From Flavobacterium geliluteum (GTDB lineage Bacteria > Bacteroidota > Bacteroidia > Flavobacteriales > Flavobacteriaceae), in assembly GCF_017948595.1 (NCBI RefSeq), contig NZ_JAGFBV010000007.1, positions 85,910 to 149,909 on the forward strand: a stretch of 64,000 bases of DNA, in the 5' to 3' direction. A program made the position numbers and the translations under genes. The notes beneath the pieces are model-generated. The model saw nothing but the letters and a program-made list of their open reading frames with translations, was not told the origin of the DNA and searched no databases. This document shows, in pieces, positions 41,690-49,338 of this stretch (within the stretch, counting starts at the first letter, position 1; every line of letters begins with the position of its first letter).

Positions 41690-42454
41690 TTAAATTGTAA
41701 TTTCTAAGTTGTCATACGCCAGGAAAACATTTTTCGGCAAGTGCTTTTGCACTTCTTCATGAAATCCTAAAACGTGGCTAATATGTGTAAGATAGGCCTT
41801 TTCGGGCTGAATCAAATGTATAAAATCTAATGCTTCCTGCAAATTAAAATGTGTATCGTGCGGTTCTAACCTTAACGCATTCACAACCAAAACTTTTAGG
41901 CCTTTCAGTTTTTGAATTTCTTCTGTAGCAATTGTTTTTACATCTGTCAGATAAGCAAAATCGTCTATTCGATAACCAAAAACCTGCAAATCACCATGCA
42001 TCACATTTATGGGAACAGCCATTTTATCGCCCACCGCAAAAGGTTCATTATTGATGACTTCTATTGTTTTTACACTTGGCGCACCGGGATATTTATTTAC
42101 GGTTTCAAACACATAATCAAAGCGACGTTTGAGGTTGTCAATCACGCGCTGATGCGCATAAACCGGAATCTCGCCCTGTCTGAAATTAAACGGGCGAATA
42201 TCATCCAGACCAGCGGTATGATCTGCATGTTCGTGCGTAAACAAAATAGCATCCAAATGCTTGCATCCGCAAGAAAGCATTTGCTGTCTAAAATCGGGTC
42301 CGCAATCGATTACATAAGAATGATTACCCCATGTAATCCAGATGGATACACGAAGTCTTTTATCCTTAGCATCAGTGCTTTTACAAACGGGATGATCGAC
42401 CCCAATAATAGGGATACCCTGAGAAGTTCCAGTACCTAAAAAATAGACTTTCAA
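41690..42454 (-). CDS. MBL-fold metallo-hydrolase (PhnP/RNase Z-like), TTG start
   Basis: A 254-residue metallo-beta-lactamase-fold protein. The first motif is LFTHEHADHTAGLDDIRPF (HxHxDH), with GTGTSQGIPIIGVDH at the N-terminus, further ligands in INVMHGDLQVFGYR and FAYLTDVKTI, and AYLTHISHVLGFHEEV at the end. The group includes PhnP phosphodiesterase and related hydrolases. The start is TTG at 42454: no in-frame ATG exists before a stop 18 codons or fewer upstream, and homology begins with KVYFLGTGTSQG. It is divergent from the 42545 gene. Confidence 0.87.
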   Translation of the reverse strand: MKVYFLGTGTSQGIPIIGVDHPVCKSTDAKDKRLRVSIWITWGNHSYVIDCGPDFRQQMLSCGCKHLDAILFTHEHADHTAGLDDIRPFNFRQGEIPVYAHQRVIDNLKRRFDYVFETVNKYPGAPSVKTIEVINNEPFAVGDKMAVPINVMHGDLQVFGYRIDDFAYLTDVKTIATEEIQKLKGLKVLVVNALRLEPHDTHFNLQEALDFIHLIQPEKAYLTHISHVLGFHEEVQKHLPKNVFLAYDNLEITI

Positions 42455-42514
42455 TTGAACATGTTTTTTTTACAAAAATAGGATTATTTCTCTTTCATTA
42501 GAAACCTAATTTGC

Positions 42515-42522
42515 TAACTTTG
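42515..42522 (+). promoter_or_regulatory. -7 box for the 42545 gene
   Basis: TAACTTTG fits TAnnTTTG, 23 nt before the ATG at 42545. Confidence 0.5.
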
Positions 42523-42544
42523 TAACAAATCTATTTAAAATAAA

Positions 42545-44002
42545 ATGGGTACAGAAATAAAACTCAAAGGTGACAAGGTCATCGAACAGATTCCTTCTAT
42601 AAAAGACAAAGCGTTACGCATTAATTTAAACGAGAACATCTACGGAACTTTTGCCGAAATTGGCGCTGGACAAGAAACAGTAAGGCATTTTTTCAGATCT
42701 GGAGGTTCATCGGGAACAATTGCAAAAGCAATGTCTGCCTATGATAAAGATTTTAGTGATGCCGTTTATGGTATCGAAGGCGATGGTCGCTATGTGACCG
42801 AAAACCGACTCAAGAAAATGTTAACCTTTGAAGGTGAACTTATTGAAGAACGCCTGAGCCGAGAAAAACACCCCAATAAACTTTTCTTTAGTTACGCCAA
42901 TACCGTTGCAACTATCGATTTTGCCAAACAATTTAAAGGTCACGGCTGGGTAGGAATACGTTACCAAATAGAACCTGACGAAGCATACAACGAAATTATT
43001 CTACACATTCGTTTTAAAGAAACCGACGCTCGTCTGCAACAAGAAACGCTCGGTATTTTAGGAGTAAACCTTATTTACGGCGCCTTTTATAAATACAATG
43101 ATCCAAAACGATTACTTCGTTACCTATACGATCACTTAGATAAAGACCAACTCGAAATTGACACGATAAACTTCTCAGGACCTCGTTTTGCAGATGTTGA
43201 CAACCGTTTGATGAGTTTACAATTGGTCAAAAACGGAATGACAGATGCCGTAATGTTTAATCCTGAAGGAAAAAATATTCTTCCTGCTGCCATTTTATAC
43301 AAAAAAAATCTTCTTGCTTTAAGAGGAAGTTTTCGTCCCGTTACCAAAGTAAATATGGACATGTACGAGAAATCACTAAAGATGTTTCTCGAAGAAAATA
43401 AAGTAGAAAAAGACAATACATTGGTGGTTTTTGAAATTACACTTTCGAATTTGCGTTCGGATGGTGAAATTGACGAACGTGACTTTATGGACAGAGCCGA
43501 ATTGCTCTGCTCATTGGGTCAAACCGTAATGATTTCGAACTTCCAGGAATACTATAAAGTCGTAGAATATTTTGCCAATTATACCAAAGCCAGAATGGGA
43601 TTGGCGATGGGAGTCAACAACTTAGTTGATATTTTTGATGAGAAATACTACCGCCATTTAAGTGGTGGAATCCTTGAAGCTTTCGGAAAATTATTCTACC
43701 GTGACATGAAGGTTTTCTTGTATCCGATGTTGGATGACAATGGCGTTCTAATGAATTCTGATAACCTGAAAGTACATCCTAGAATGAAAGAATTATACAA
43801 ATTCTTCAAATTTAACGGAAAAGTAGTTGATATTGCCGATTACGACCCAAACAATCTGGAAGTTTTCTCTCGCGAAGTCTTAAAAATGATCAACCAAGGT
43901 TTATCAGGATGGGAACACATGCTTCCTGCAGGTATTCCGGAAATTATAAAAGAGCACCACCTTTTTGGCTACCATCCACAAAAAGAATTAGAACAAAAAT
44001 AA
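42545..44002 (+). CDS. Conserved 485-residue protein of unknown function
   Basis: A large soluble protein conserved across several phyla in my recollection, and labelled inconsistently in databases (nicotinate-nucleotide adenylyltransferase, TonB receptor). Neither label is supported: there is no HxGH nucleotidyltransferase motif, no signal peptide and no barrel. Recognisable stretches are YGTFAEIGAGQETVRHFFR, EGDGRYVTENRLKKML, GWVGIRYQIEPDEAYNEIIL, FSGPRFADVDNRLMSLQLV and HLSGGILEAFGKLFYRDMKV. The acidic and Gly-rich N-terminal motif hints at nucleotide or redox-factor binding, but I cannot assign a fold. It has a clear promoter box and a strong terminator, so it is transcribed alone. Confidence 0.8.
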   Translation: MGTEIKLKGDKVIEQIPSIKDKALRINLNENIYGTFAEIGAGQETVRHFFRSGGSSGTIAKAMSAYDKDFSDAVYGIEGDGRYVTENRLKKMLTFEGELIEERLSREKHPNKLFFSYANTVATIDFAKQFKGHGWVGIRYQIEPDEAYNEIILHIRFKETDARLQQETLGILGVNLIYGAFYKYNDPKRLLRYLYDHLDKDQLEIDTINFSGPRFADVDNRLMSLQLVKNGMTDAVMFNPEGKNILPAAILYKKNLLALRGSFRPVTKVNMDMYEKSLKMFLEENKVEKDNTLVVFEITLSNLRSDGEIDERDFMDRAELLCSLGQTVMISNFQEYYKVVEYFANYTKARMGLAMGVNNLVDIFDEKYYRHLSGGILEAFGKLFYRDMKVFLYPMLDDNGVLMNSDNLKVHPRMKELYKFFKFNGKVVDIADYDPNNLEVFSREVLKMINQGLSGWEHMLPAGIPEIIKEHHLFGYHPQKELEQK

Positions 44003-44024
44003 TTTTGGTGATGCACAGAATTAA

Positions 44025-44069
44025 AAAGTCCAAAGAAGCAGATTGCTTTTTTGGACTTTCTATTTTTTT
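44025..44069 (+). terminator. Strong terminator after the 42545 gene
   Basis: AAAGTCCAAA (44025-44034) pairs with TTTGGACTTT (44050-44059), and the inner AGAAGCA/TGCTTTT continues the helix to a 3-nt GAT loop. A T-run follows at 44063-44069. Confidence 0.85.
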
Positions 44070-44071
44070 AG

Positions 44072-44157
44072 AAGCAATTTCCTGCTATCCGCTTGTATCT
44101 TTTGTTTTTTAAAGAAAAAAACAAAAGGATACCGCTTCTATCAGGGCTAGAGCTCTC
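44072..44157 (-). repeat. Structured intergenic repeat, copy 2 (inverted)
   Basis: Read on the minus strand this gives TAGCCCTGATAGAAGCGG, ATCCTTTTG, a long A/T hairpin and CAAAAGATACAAGCGGATAGC, the same order of words as copy 1 at 8066-8150. The hairpin GTATCTTTTGT/ACAAAAGGATAC spans 44095-44131. It lies between the 42545 gene and the convergent bcp gene. Confidence 0.65.
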
Positions 44158-44251
44158 GGTTTTATAAGAAACCTGAGGTATATTTCTCTGTAAAACTTCC
44201 GCTTCGGTCAAGTTGACATTTTACTGCTCACAAAAAACTTTTACAGAAAAC

Positions 44252-44704
44252 CTATTTTAAGATTTGAGCTGCGTGTTCTTTGGTTTTTACGTTTTCGATT
44301 ACCTCGTCTATGATGCCGTTTTCGTCAATTACAAAAGTTGTTCTGTGAATACCGTCATATTCTTTTCCCATAAACTTTTTTGGTCCCCAAACGCCAAAAG
44401 CAGTAATAACCGATTTATCTTCGTCTGCCAATAATGCAAAAGGAAATTCGTATTTGTCTTTAAATTTTCCCTGTGCTTTCTGACTGTCGGCACTTACGCC
44501 CAATAACTCGTAATTGTTGGCTTTAAAACGCTCAAAATTATCTCTTAAATCACATGCTTCTGCCGTGCAGCCTGGTGTATTTGCTTTTGGATAAAAGAAA
44601 ACTACTAATTTTTTTCCTTTGTAATCTGCCAATTGATGTGTTTTACCATCTTGGTCAACTCCTGAAAAACTGGGTGCTTTATCGCCTTTTTTTAATGTTG
44701 TCAT
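44252..44704 (-). CDS. bcp: Thioredoxin-dependent thiol peroxidase (Bcp/PrxQ)
   Basis: A 150-residue cytosolic peroxiredoxin that reduces hydrogen peroxide and alkyl hydroperoxides with thioredoxin. The active-site loop is FFYPKANTPGCTAEACDLRD, in which the first Cys (about 46) is peroxidatic and the second, five residues later, is the resolving Cys of the PrxQ type. VSADSQKAQGKFKDKYEFPF and HRTTFVIDENGIIDEVI follow as usual. Length is normal. It is a single gene, divergent from nth with a structured repeat in between. Confidence 0.95.
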   Translation of the reverse strand: MTTLKKGDKAPSFSGVDQDGKTHQLADYKGKKLVVFFYPKANTPGCTAEACDLRDNFERFKANNYELLGVSADSQKAQGKFKDKYEFPFALLADEDKSVITAFGVWGPKKFMGKEYDGIHRTTFVIDENGIIDEVIENVKTKEHAAQILK

Positions 44705-44799
44705 CTTTTTTATTTTAGAATATTAATTTTAGCTGTTTAATTGTTTTGTCTGTAAATAAGTCATTTAAAATTGTACCCGAATAACATCTCGATTACTAC

Positions 44800-44949
44800 T
44801 ACTGCTCCTGCCCCAGATTGCCGAGAAAACCCCGGAGTTGTGGTAGCTTACATTTTTTGCTTTTACAAAGCGACCAGCGGAAGCTCTTGTAAATGCTTAA
44901 AAATGTTGCTAACACAATGAGGAGTTGAAACAGAAAGCTGGATTAGGCA
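44800..44949 (+). repeat. Possible diverged third copy of the structured repeat
   Basis: CTGCCCCAGATTGCCGAGAA is similar to the first block of copy 1, and ACAGAAAGCTGGATTAGGC to its last block. The middle is a different, long hairpin: ACATTTTTTGCTTTTACAA (44849-44867) pairs imperfectly with TTGTAAATGCTTAAAAATGT (44887-44906). It lies between bcp and nth. The relation to copies 1 and 2 is tentative. Confidence 0.4.
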
Positions 44950-44993
44950 CATCATGAAAATTATACTATTTTTACGAGACTAAAATTACGGAA

Positions 44994-45650
44994 ATGAATA
45001 AAGAAGCTCGTGTAACATTTGTTATAAATACGTTAAAAGAACTCTATCCAACCATACCGATTCCACTAGACCATAAAGATCCTTATACCTTGTTGATTGC
45101 CGTTTTGCTTTCGGCGCAATGTACCGATGTGCGTGTCAACCAAATTACACCTTTGCTTTTTGCAAAAGCGGATAATCCTTATGATATGATAAAAATGTCG
45201 GTAGAAGAAATTAAGGAAATTATTAGGCCTTGTGGTTTGTCTCCGATGAAATCGAAGGGAATTCATGGTTTATCGCACATTTTGATAGACAAACATGATG
45301 GCAAAGTGCCACAGAGTTTTGAAGCTCTTGAAGAATTACCGGCGGTGGGTCATAAAACGGCAAGTGTGGTGATGTCGCAAGCATTTGGAGTTCCTGCTTT
45401 TCCTGTGGACACACATATTCACAGGCTGATGTACCGATGGAATCTTTCGAATGGGAAGAATGTAGCTCAGACCGAAAAAGATGCCAAACGACTTTTTCCG
45501 AGAGAAATATGGAACGATTTGCACCTGCAAATCATTTGGTACGGACGAGAATATTCGCCCGCAAGAGGCTGGAATCTTGAGAAAGATATCATTACCCGAA
45601 CAATTGGTAAAAAATCTGTTATAGAAGAAGCTACTAAAAAGAAAATTTAG
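44994..45650 (+). CDS. nth: Endonuclease III family DNA glycosylase lacking the Fe-S cysteines
   Basis: A 218-residue DNA glycosylase/AP lyase of the HhH-GPD superfamily that removes oxidised pyrimidines. The helix-hairpin-helix is LEELPAVGHKTASVVMSQAF, with the catalytic Lys in VGHKTA, and the catalytic Asp is in FPVDTHIHRLMYRW. In E. coli Nth four cysteines near the C-terminus hold a [4Fe-4S] cluster (in GRYTCIARKPRCGSCIIEDLC). The aligned part here reads GREYSPARGWNLEKDIITRT and has no cysteine, so the cluster loop is lost. The remaining active site is intact, so the enzyme is probably active. It is a single gene upstream of a convergent TPR gene. Confidence 0.92.
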   Translation: MNKEARVTFVINTLKELYPTIPIPLDHKDPYTLLIAVLLSAQCTDVRVNQITPLLFAKADNPYDMIKMSVEEIKEIIRPCGLSPMKSKGIHGLSHILIDKHDGKVPQSFEALEELPAVGHKTASVVMSQAFGVPAFPVDTHIHRLMYRWNLSNGKNVAQTEKDAKRLFPREIWNDLHLQIIWYGREYSPARGWNLEKDIITRTIGKKSVIEEATKKKI

Positions 45651-45668
45651 TAGCTTCTTTATTCTTGG

Positions 45669-46745
45669 TTACATTCCGCTTTTTAAGGAATTGTATTCAG
45701 TGGTCATATTTAGTGATCTGTATATTCCTAAAAGAGATTTTGTTGCATCTTCATTTTTAGGTTCTAAAGTCAATGCTTTCTGGAGATACGGAATCGCACT
45801 TTTGACAATTTCGTCTTTCTGTGCATCTAATTTATCGTATTCTTTCATTTCTTTTGGAGTGTTGCCCAGCAAAGCCATCTGATCTACTAATGCTCTTTTT
45901 AATTGTATTTTTACATAAGCGAGATTAATGTAACAATTGATACAATTTGGATTTACCTGTAATCCTTCGAGATAATATTTTTCTGCGTTTGTAAAATCAT
46001 TTCTCTCTAAATAACAAAAAGCCAAAGCGGTGATAATATCTTCTTTTTTTGAAGGTGGAAATACATTGCGAGGCTTCTCGTAAAGGCCTTCTTTTATGTT
46101 AGATTCTCTGGCACTCAAAGAGATAAAAGCTTCTTCTGTTTTTGTTTTTTTGTTTGTAGCATAATAAACTAATCCTTTTCCGGTATAATTTATTTTTTTA
46201 AGTTGCTCAAAATATTTTATGGCCGAAACATAATCCTTTCCTGTTAGAGAAGAAGATGCAGCATTGTAGAGGTTTAAGGTATCTCTTTTATCAAATAGGT
46301 AAACTTCGTAACTTTTATCGGCGCTTTCTTTGTATTTCGCGGCCTGATAATCATTGTATGCTCCATCTACAAGTGTAGATTTCATCTGTTTTAAAGCCAA
46401 ATTTGCTTTTACTGCATATCGGTAAACCCTGGAATCATTTTCGTACAAAAGTACATCTTGGTAAGCAGCAGACGCCAAAGCAAAATTATTAGCAGCATCT
46501 ATATTTTTGGAAGCCAACTCTTTGTAAACATTTCCTTTTAAAAAAAAATAGTCTGTTTTTACATCATCTGGGGCATTTAATACCTGATATTCCATTTTTT
46601 TCAGAACATCCAATGCCTCTTCTGCTTTTCCTTTATCGTAGAACGATTGCGCTTCTTTTATTTGATCTTTTTGAGCAAATATTCCAACATTTATCAATAG
46701 TAATAATGATAATGTTATTAGATTCTTTTTCATTTTCATTTTCAT
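45669..46745 (-). CDS. Exported TPR protein
   Basis: A 358-residue protein: signal peptide (MKMKMKKNLITLSLLLLINVGIFAQ) and TPR-like helices, for example AQSFYDKGKAEEALDVLKKM, YVSAIKYFEQLKKINYTGKG, ALAFCYLERNDFTNAEKYYLEGL and SAIPYLQKALTLEPKNEDAT. The protein is periplasmic or outer-membrane-associated and likely mediates protein contacts; no partner is evident. Several in-frame Met codons at the start (MKMKMKK) leave the exact first residue open. It is convergent with nth, 18 bp apart. Confidence 0.82.
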   Translation of the reverse strand: MKMKMKKNLITLSLLLLINVGIFAQKDQIKEAQSFYDKGKAEEALDVLKKMEYQVLNAPDDVKTDYFFLKGNVYKELASKNIDAANNFALASAAYQDVLLYENDSRVYRYAVKANLALKQMKSTLVDGAYNDYQAAKYKESADKSYEVYLFDKRDTLNLYNAASSSLTGKDYVSAIKYFEQLKKINYTGKGLVYYATNKKTKTEEAFISLSARESNIKEGLYEKPRNVFPPSKKEDIITALAFCYLERNDFTNAEKYYLEGLQVNPNCINCYINLAYVKIQLKRALVDQMALLGNTPKEMKEYDKLDAQKDEIVKSAIPYLQKALTLEPKNEDATKSLLGIYRSLNMTTEYNSLKSGM

Positions 46746-47404
46746 TTTCGGTTAAGTTTGATTGTTAAATAGATTTTACGGTTAATCTTGACAAATCTTC
46801 TAGCAAGCAACTATGCTGAAAATTTTGTTTTAACCATATTTGGGGCAAATAGTACTTAAAATAAAGTACAAAATTGCGCTCTTACTTACTGTAAGGAGTA
46901 CGCTAAATGCTCCATCAGTCTTAGATTCTTTCCGAAACATTAAGATGATGTACAACAAACAAAACGAAATAAAATAGTGTAATTTTTCTTCATATAACAA
47001 TTGATTTAGTTAAACATTTATTTAGTGACTTATAATAGTTATTCTTTTAAATTTAAAGGATTTTTACACAAAAACCTTTATCATTGGGTAATTTTGCTGA
47101 ATAAAAAATTACTTTTTAACTAAAATAAAACTAATTATCGAATAAATAAACAAAAGTTAATTAAAATATGAAAATTTAACTAAACCGTAGCAAAAATACA
47201 GTTAAAACCTTACATATTATTATGTAAAAAACAAAAATAGTGGAAAAATATTCGTTTTTTTTTAAGTTAAAGAAAAGCTTAGCTTGAAAATTATTCATAA
47301 AAAAAATTCACCGAATGTATCTGCATACAAAGAGTGAATTTTTAGACCAAACGACCAGTTGGTTTTTCTTTACTATCAACATCCGCCAGAAAAAGCGGAA
47401 TGTT
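46746..47404. other. Long A/T-rich intergenic region with a terminator at its far end
   Basis: No gene or RNA is recognised in 46746-47300. The stretch is very A/T-rich and no exact minus-strand -7 box for the TPR gene was found. 47302-47343 holds a terminator for the minus-strand operon that ends at 47405. An imperfect hairpin CATCCGC/GCGGAATG is near 47379-47402. Confidence 0.5.
47299..47343 (-). terminator. Terminator of the sigma-factor operon
   Basis: AAAAATTCAC (47302-47311) pairs with GTGAATTTTT (47334-47343), and inside TGTAT and ATACA (47316-47329) form a second perfect stem. On the minus strand the hairpin ends in a run of Ts. Confidence 0.75.
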
Positions 47405-47548
47405 TTAATTAGCTATAATTTCGATTCTTTTATTATTAACTTTCACAACAGTTAAGGCTTGTGAATAGCTTAATAAAAAAGAAACTACTTCTTTTTTAGG
47501 CTTTAAGTCTTGAGCAACTAACGCCTTTTTAGAGTAAATTTTTGCCAT
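47405..47548 (-). CDS. 47-residue small protein encoded after the ECF sigma factor
   Basis: A short ORF below usual length cut-offs. It translates to MAKIYSKKALVAQDLKPKKE followed by VVSFLLSYSQALTVVKVNNK and RIEIIAN. The pattern is a basic N-terminus, a central amphipathic helix (VVSFLLSYSQAL) and a C-terminal beta hairpin-like end. It begins 49 nt after the sigma-factor stop codon on the same strand and is followed by a strong terminator, so the two are one operon. I remember similarly sized, similarly spelled proteins next to this sigma gene in other flavobacteria. It could be an anti-sigma or accessory factor; there is no direct evidence for that. Confidence 0.6.
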   Translation of the reverse strand: MAKIYSKKALVAQDLKPKKEVVSFLLSYSQALTVVKVNNKRIEIIAN

Positions 47549-47597
47549 ACTATAATTTGTTTTATTATAGTATAACGACCTAATACTTAAAATAGTA

Positions 47598-48182
47598 TTA
47601 GTTGGTTAAAACAATTTGATGTTTGTCTATAATTTTTCTCAAATTCATCAATGCATAACGCATTCTGCCCAGTGCTGTGTTGATGCTAACGCCCGTAAGT
47701 TCTGAAATTTCTTTGAAACTCATATCCTGATACATTCGCATAACCAAAACTTCTTTTTGATCCATCGGAAGTTCTTCTATAAGTCTTTTTAGGTCAACCT
47801 CAACCTGATCTACGATCATTTTGTTCTCGATCGTAAGCGAATCATCAGACATGATAGAAAAAATCGAAAACTCTTCGGTCTCTCTATACATGGGCATTTT
47901 TTTTGTTTTGCGAAAGTGATCTACAATTAAATTATGAGAAATACGCATTACCCAAGGAAGGAATTTACCTTCTTCGTTATATGAATTACTTTTTAAGGTT
48001 TTAATTACCTTAATAAAAGTATCCTGAAAAATATCATTTGAAATGTCTCTATCAGCAATCTTAGAATATATAAATCCATATATTTTAGATTCGTGCCTGT
48101 TTATCAATGTAGCAAGAGAATTTTCGTTGCCCTCGATATAGTTTTTTACTAATAGAGCGTCTGGAATATGCAGATCAGCCAT
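47598..48182 (-). CDS. ECF-type RNA polymerase sigma-70 factor
   Basis: A 194-residue group 4 sigma factor. Region 2 is visible as LINRHESKIYGFIYSKIADR, DISNDIFQDTFIKVIKTLKS and FLPWVMRISHNLIVDHFRK. Region 4 is visible as LPMDQKEVLVMRMYQDMSFKEI and SELTGVSINTALGRMRYALMNLR. No FecR-like or other classical anti-sigma gene is adjacent; only the 47-residue ORF follows. A consensus promoter lies upstream on the minus strand. Its regulon is unknown. Confidence 0.95.
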   Translation of the reverse strand: MADLHIPDALLVKNYIEGNENSLATLINRHESKIYGFIYSKIADRDISNDIFQDTFIKVIKTLKSNSYNEEGKFLPWVMRISHNLIVDHFRKTKKMPMYRETEEFSIFSIMSDDSLTIENKMIVDQVEVDLKRLIEELPMDQKEVLVMRMYQDMSFKEISELTGVSINTALGRMRYALMNLRKIIDKHQIVLTN

Positions 48183-48500
48183 AATACTAACTTTTTAGTT
48201 TCTGTTTAAAATTTAAAGATTTTTTCTAAAAAGTAGTGTTATTGTATAGGCTTATCCGTTTATGAGTTATGTTAAATATTTGTTCAAATTTAACAAATAA
48301 ATATTTTAAAAAGCAAATGAAATTAATAATAATTAATAATAAATTCTCAAAAAACGAAAAGAAACTCTAAAATATATCGCTTCGTTGCCTGATAATAGTA
48401 AAAAAGTGAACAATTTAACAATTTAGCAAGCATATCTAAACATCTAAAAATAAGAACTTTAACTTTTATTTTTTGTAGTATTAATTGTAATTATACAATA
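48183..48500. other. A/T-rich intergenic region containing the sigma-factor promoter
   Basis: No gene is visible. The minus-strand promoter at 48285-48316 is the only clear signal. The rest is A/T-rich and includes repeated short words AATTAATAATAAT near 48330. Confidence 0.5.
48285..48316 (-). promoter_or_regulatory. Promoter of the ECF sigma-factor gene
   Basis: On the minus strand TTG (48316-48314), a 21-nt spacer and TAAATTTG (48292-48285) match TTG-N(17-23)-TAnnTTTG. The leader to the ATG at 48182 would be about 96 nt. The match to the housekeeping consensus suggests transcription by the primary sigma factor. Confidence 0.6.
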
Positions 48501-49259
48501 CTACTGATAAACTCTTATATAATCTATATTGTATTTTTGTGGCAAAACCTTGTCATCTACTTCCGGGCCACCAAAGTTTCCTCCGATTGCCAAATTAACG
48601 ATGATATAAAAAGGCTTATCAAACGGCCATGTATCGTCATTTTTTACTTCCGGATTAAAGGTATAAACCAATGTAGTATCCACAAAAAACTCAATTTTAT
48701 CTTTTGTCCACTCGATGGCATAAACGTGATACCCTTCTTCTATGTTATCAAATTTTGTTTTTTTTGTATTAATACTGTTTCCGTGACTGTCTTGTGTGTG
48801 CAAGGTTGTATAAACCATGTGAGGCTCTTTGCCAATGTATTCTAAAATATCTATTTCGCCTGTTTTCGGCCATTTTACTTCATCAATATTTGCGCCTAAC
48901 ATCCAGAATGCTGGCCATAAACCCTGACCTATTGGCAATTTTGCTCTGGCCTCTATTCTACCATATAAAAACTCTTTTTTTCCTTTTGTCGTGATTTTGG
49001 TAGAGGTGTATTTATCTCCTTCTTTTCGGGCTTCGATAATTAGGTCTCCTTTTTTTATCTGATGATTGTTTTGGGTATAAATCTGTCTTTCATTATTTCC
49101 CCAGCCGCAAAGATTAGGACATCCATCACCCAGCTCGTAATTCCAAACGGACTCATTTAATGTTTTTTTATTAAAATTCTCCTCCCACACGAGTTTTCTT
49201 TCTGCTTGTTGCGCCCAACAAAAATTACTCATTATGAGTAGCGCTATTATTTTTTTCAT
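48501..49259 (-). CDS. Family 16 glycoside hydrolase (probable endo-beta-1,3-glucanase)
   Basis: A 252-residue secreted enzyme with signal peptide MKKIIALLIMSNFCWAQ. The GH16 fold is clear: WEENFNKKTLNESVWNYELG, NERQIYTQNNHQIKKGDLII, GRIEARAKLPIGQGLWPAFW, and the catalytic motif TGEIDILEYIG (Glu-x-Asp-x-x-Glu), in which the first Glu is the nucleophile and the last the acid/base. The extra residue in the motif (beta-bulge) is typical of laminarinases and related beta-1,3- and beta-1,3/1,4-glucanases. It is the last gene of the polysaccharide utilisation locus, 80 bp after the larger GH16 gene, and has no extra domains. Confidence 0.92.
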   Translation of the reverse strand: MKKIIALLIMSNFCWAQQAERKLVWEENFNKKTLNESVWNYELGDGCPNLCGWGNNERQIYTQNNHQIKKGDLIIEARKEGDKYTSTKITTKGKKEFLYGRIEARAKLPIGQGLWPAFWMLGANIDEVKWPKTGEIDILEYIGKEPHMVYTTLHTQDSHGNSINTKKTKFDNIEEGYHVYAIEWTKDKIEFFVDTTLVYTFNPEVKNDDTWPFDKPFYIIVNLAIGGNFGGPEVDDKVLPQKYNIDYIRVYQ

Positions 49260-49338
49260 CTGCTAAATATTTCATTAAAAAAATAAGAAGGTAAGCCTTA
49301 AGCCGACCTTCTTATCCAAAATTATTACTAATCAAAAC

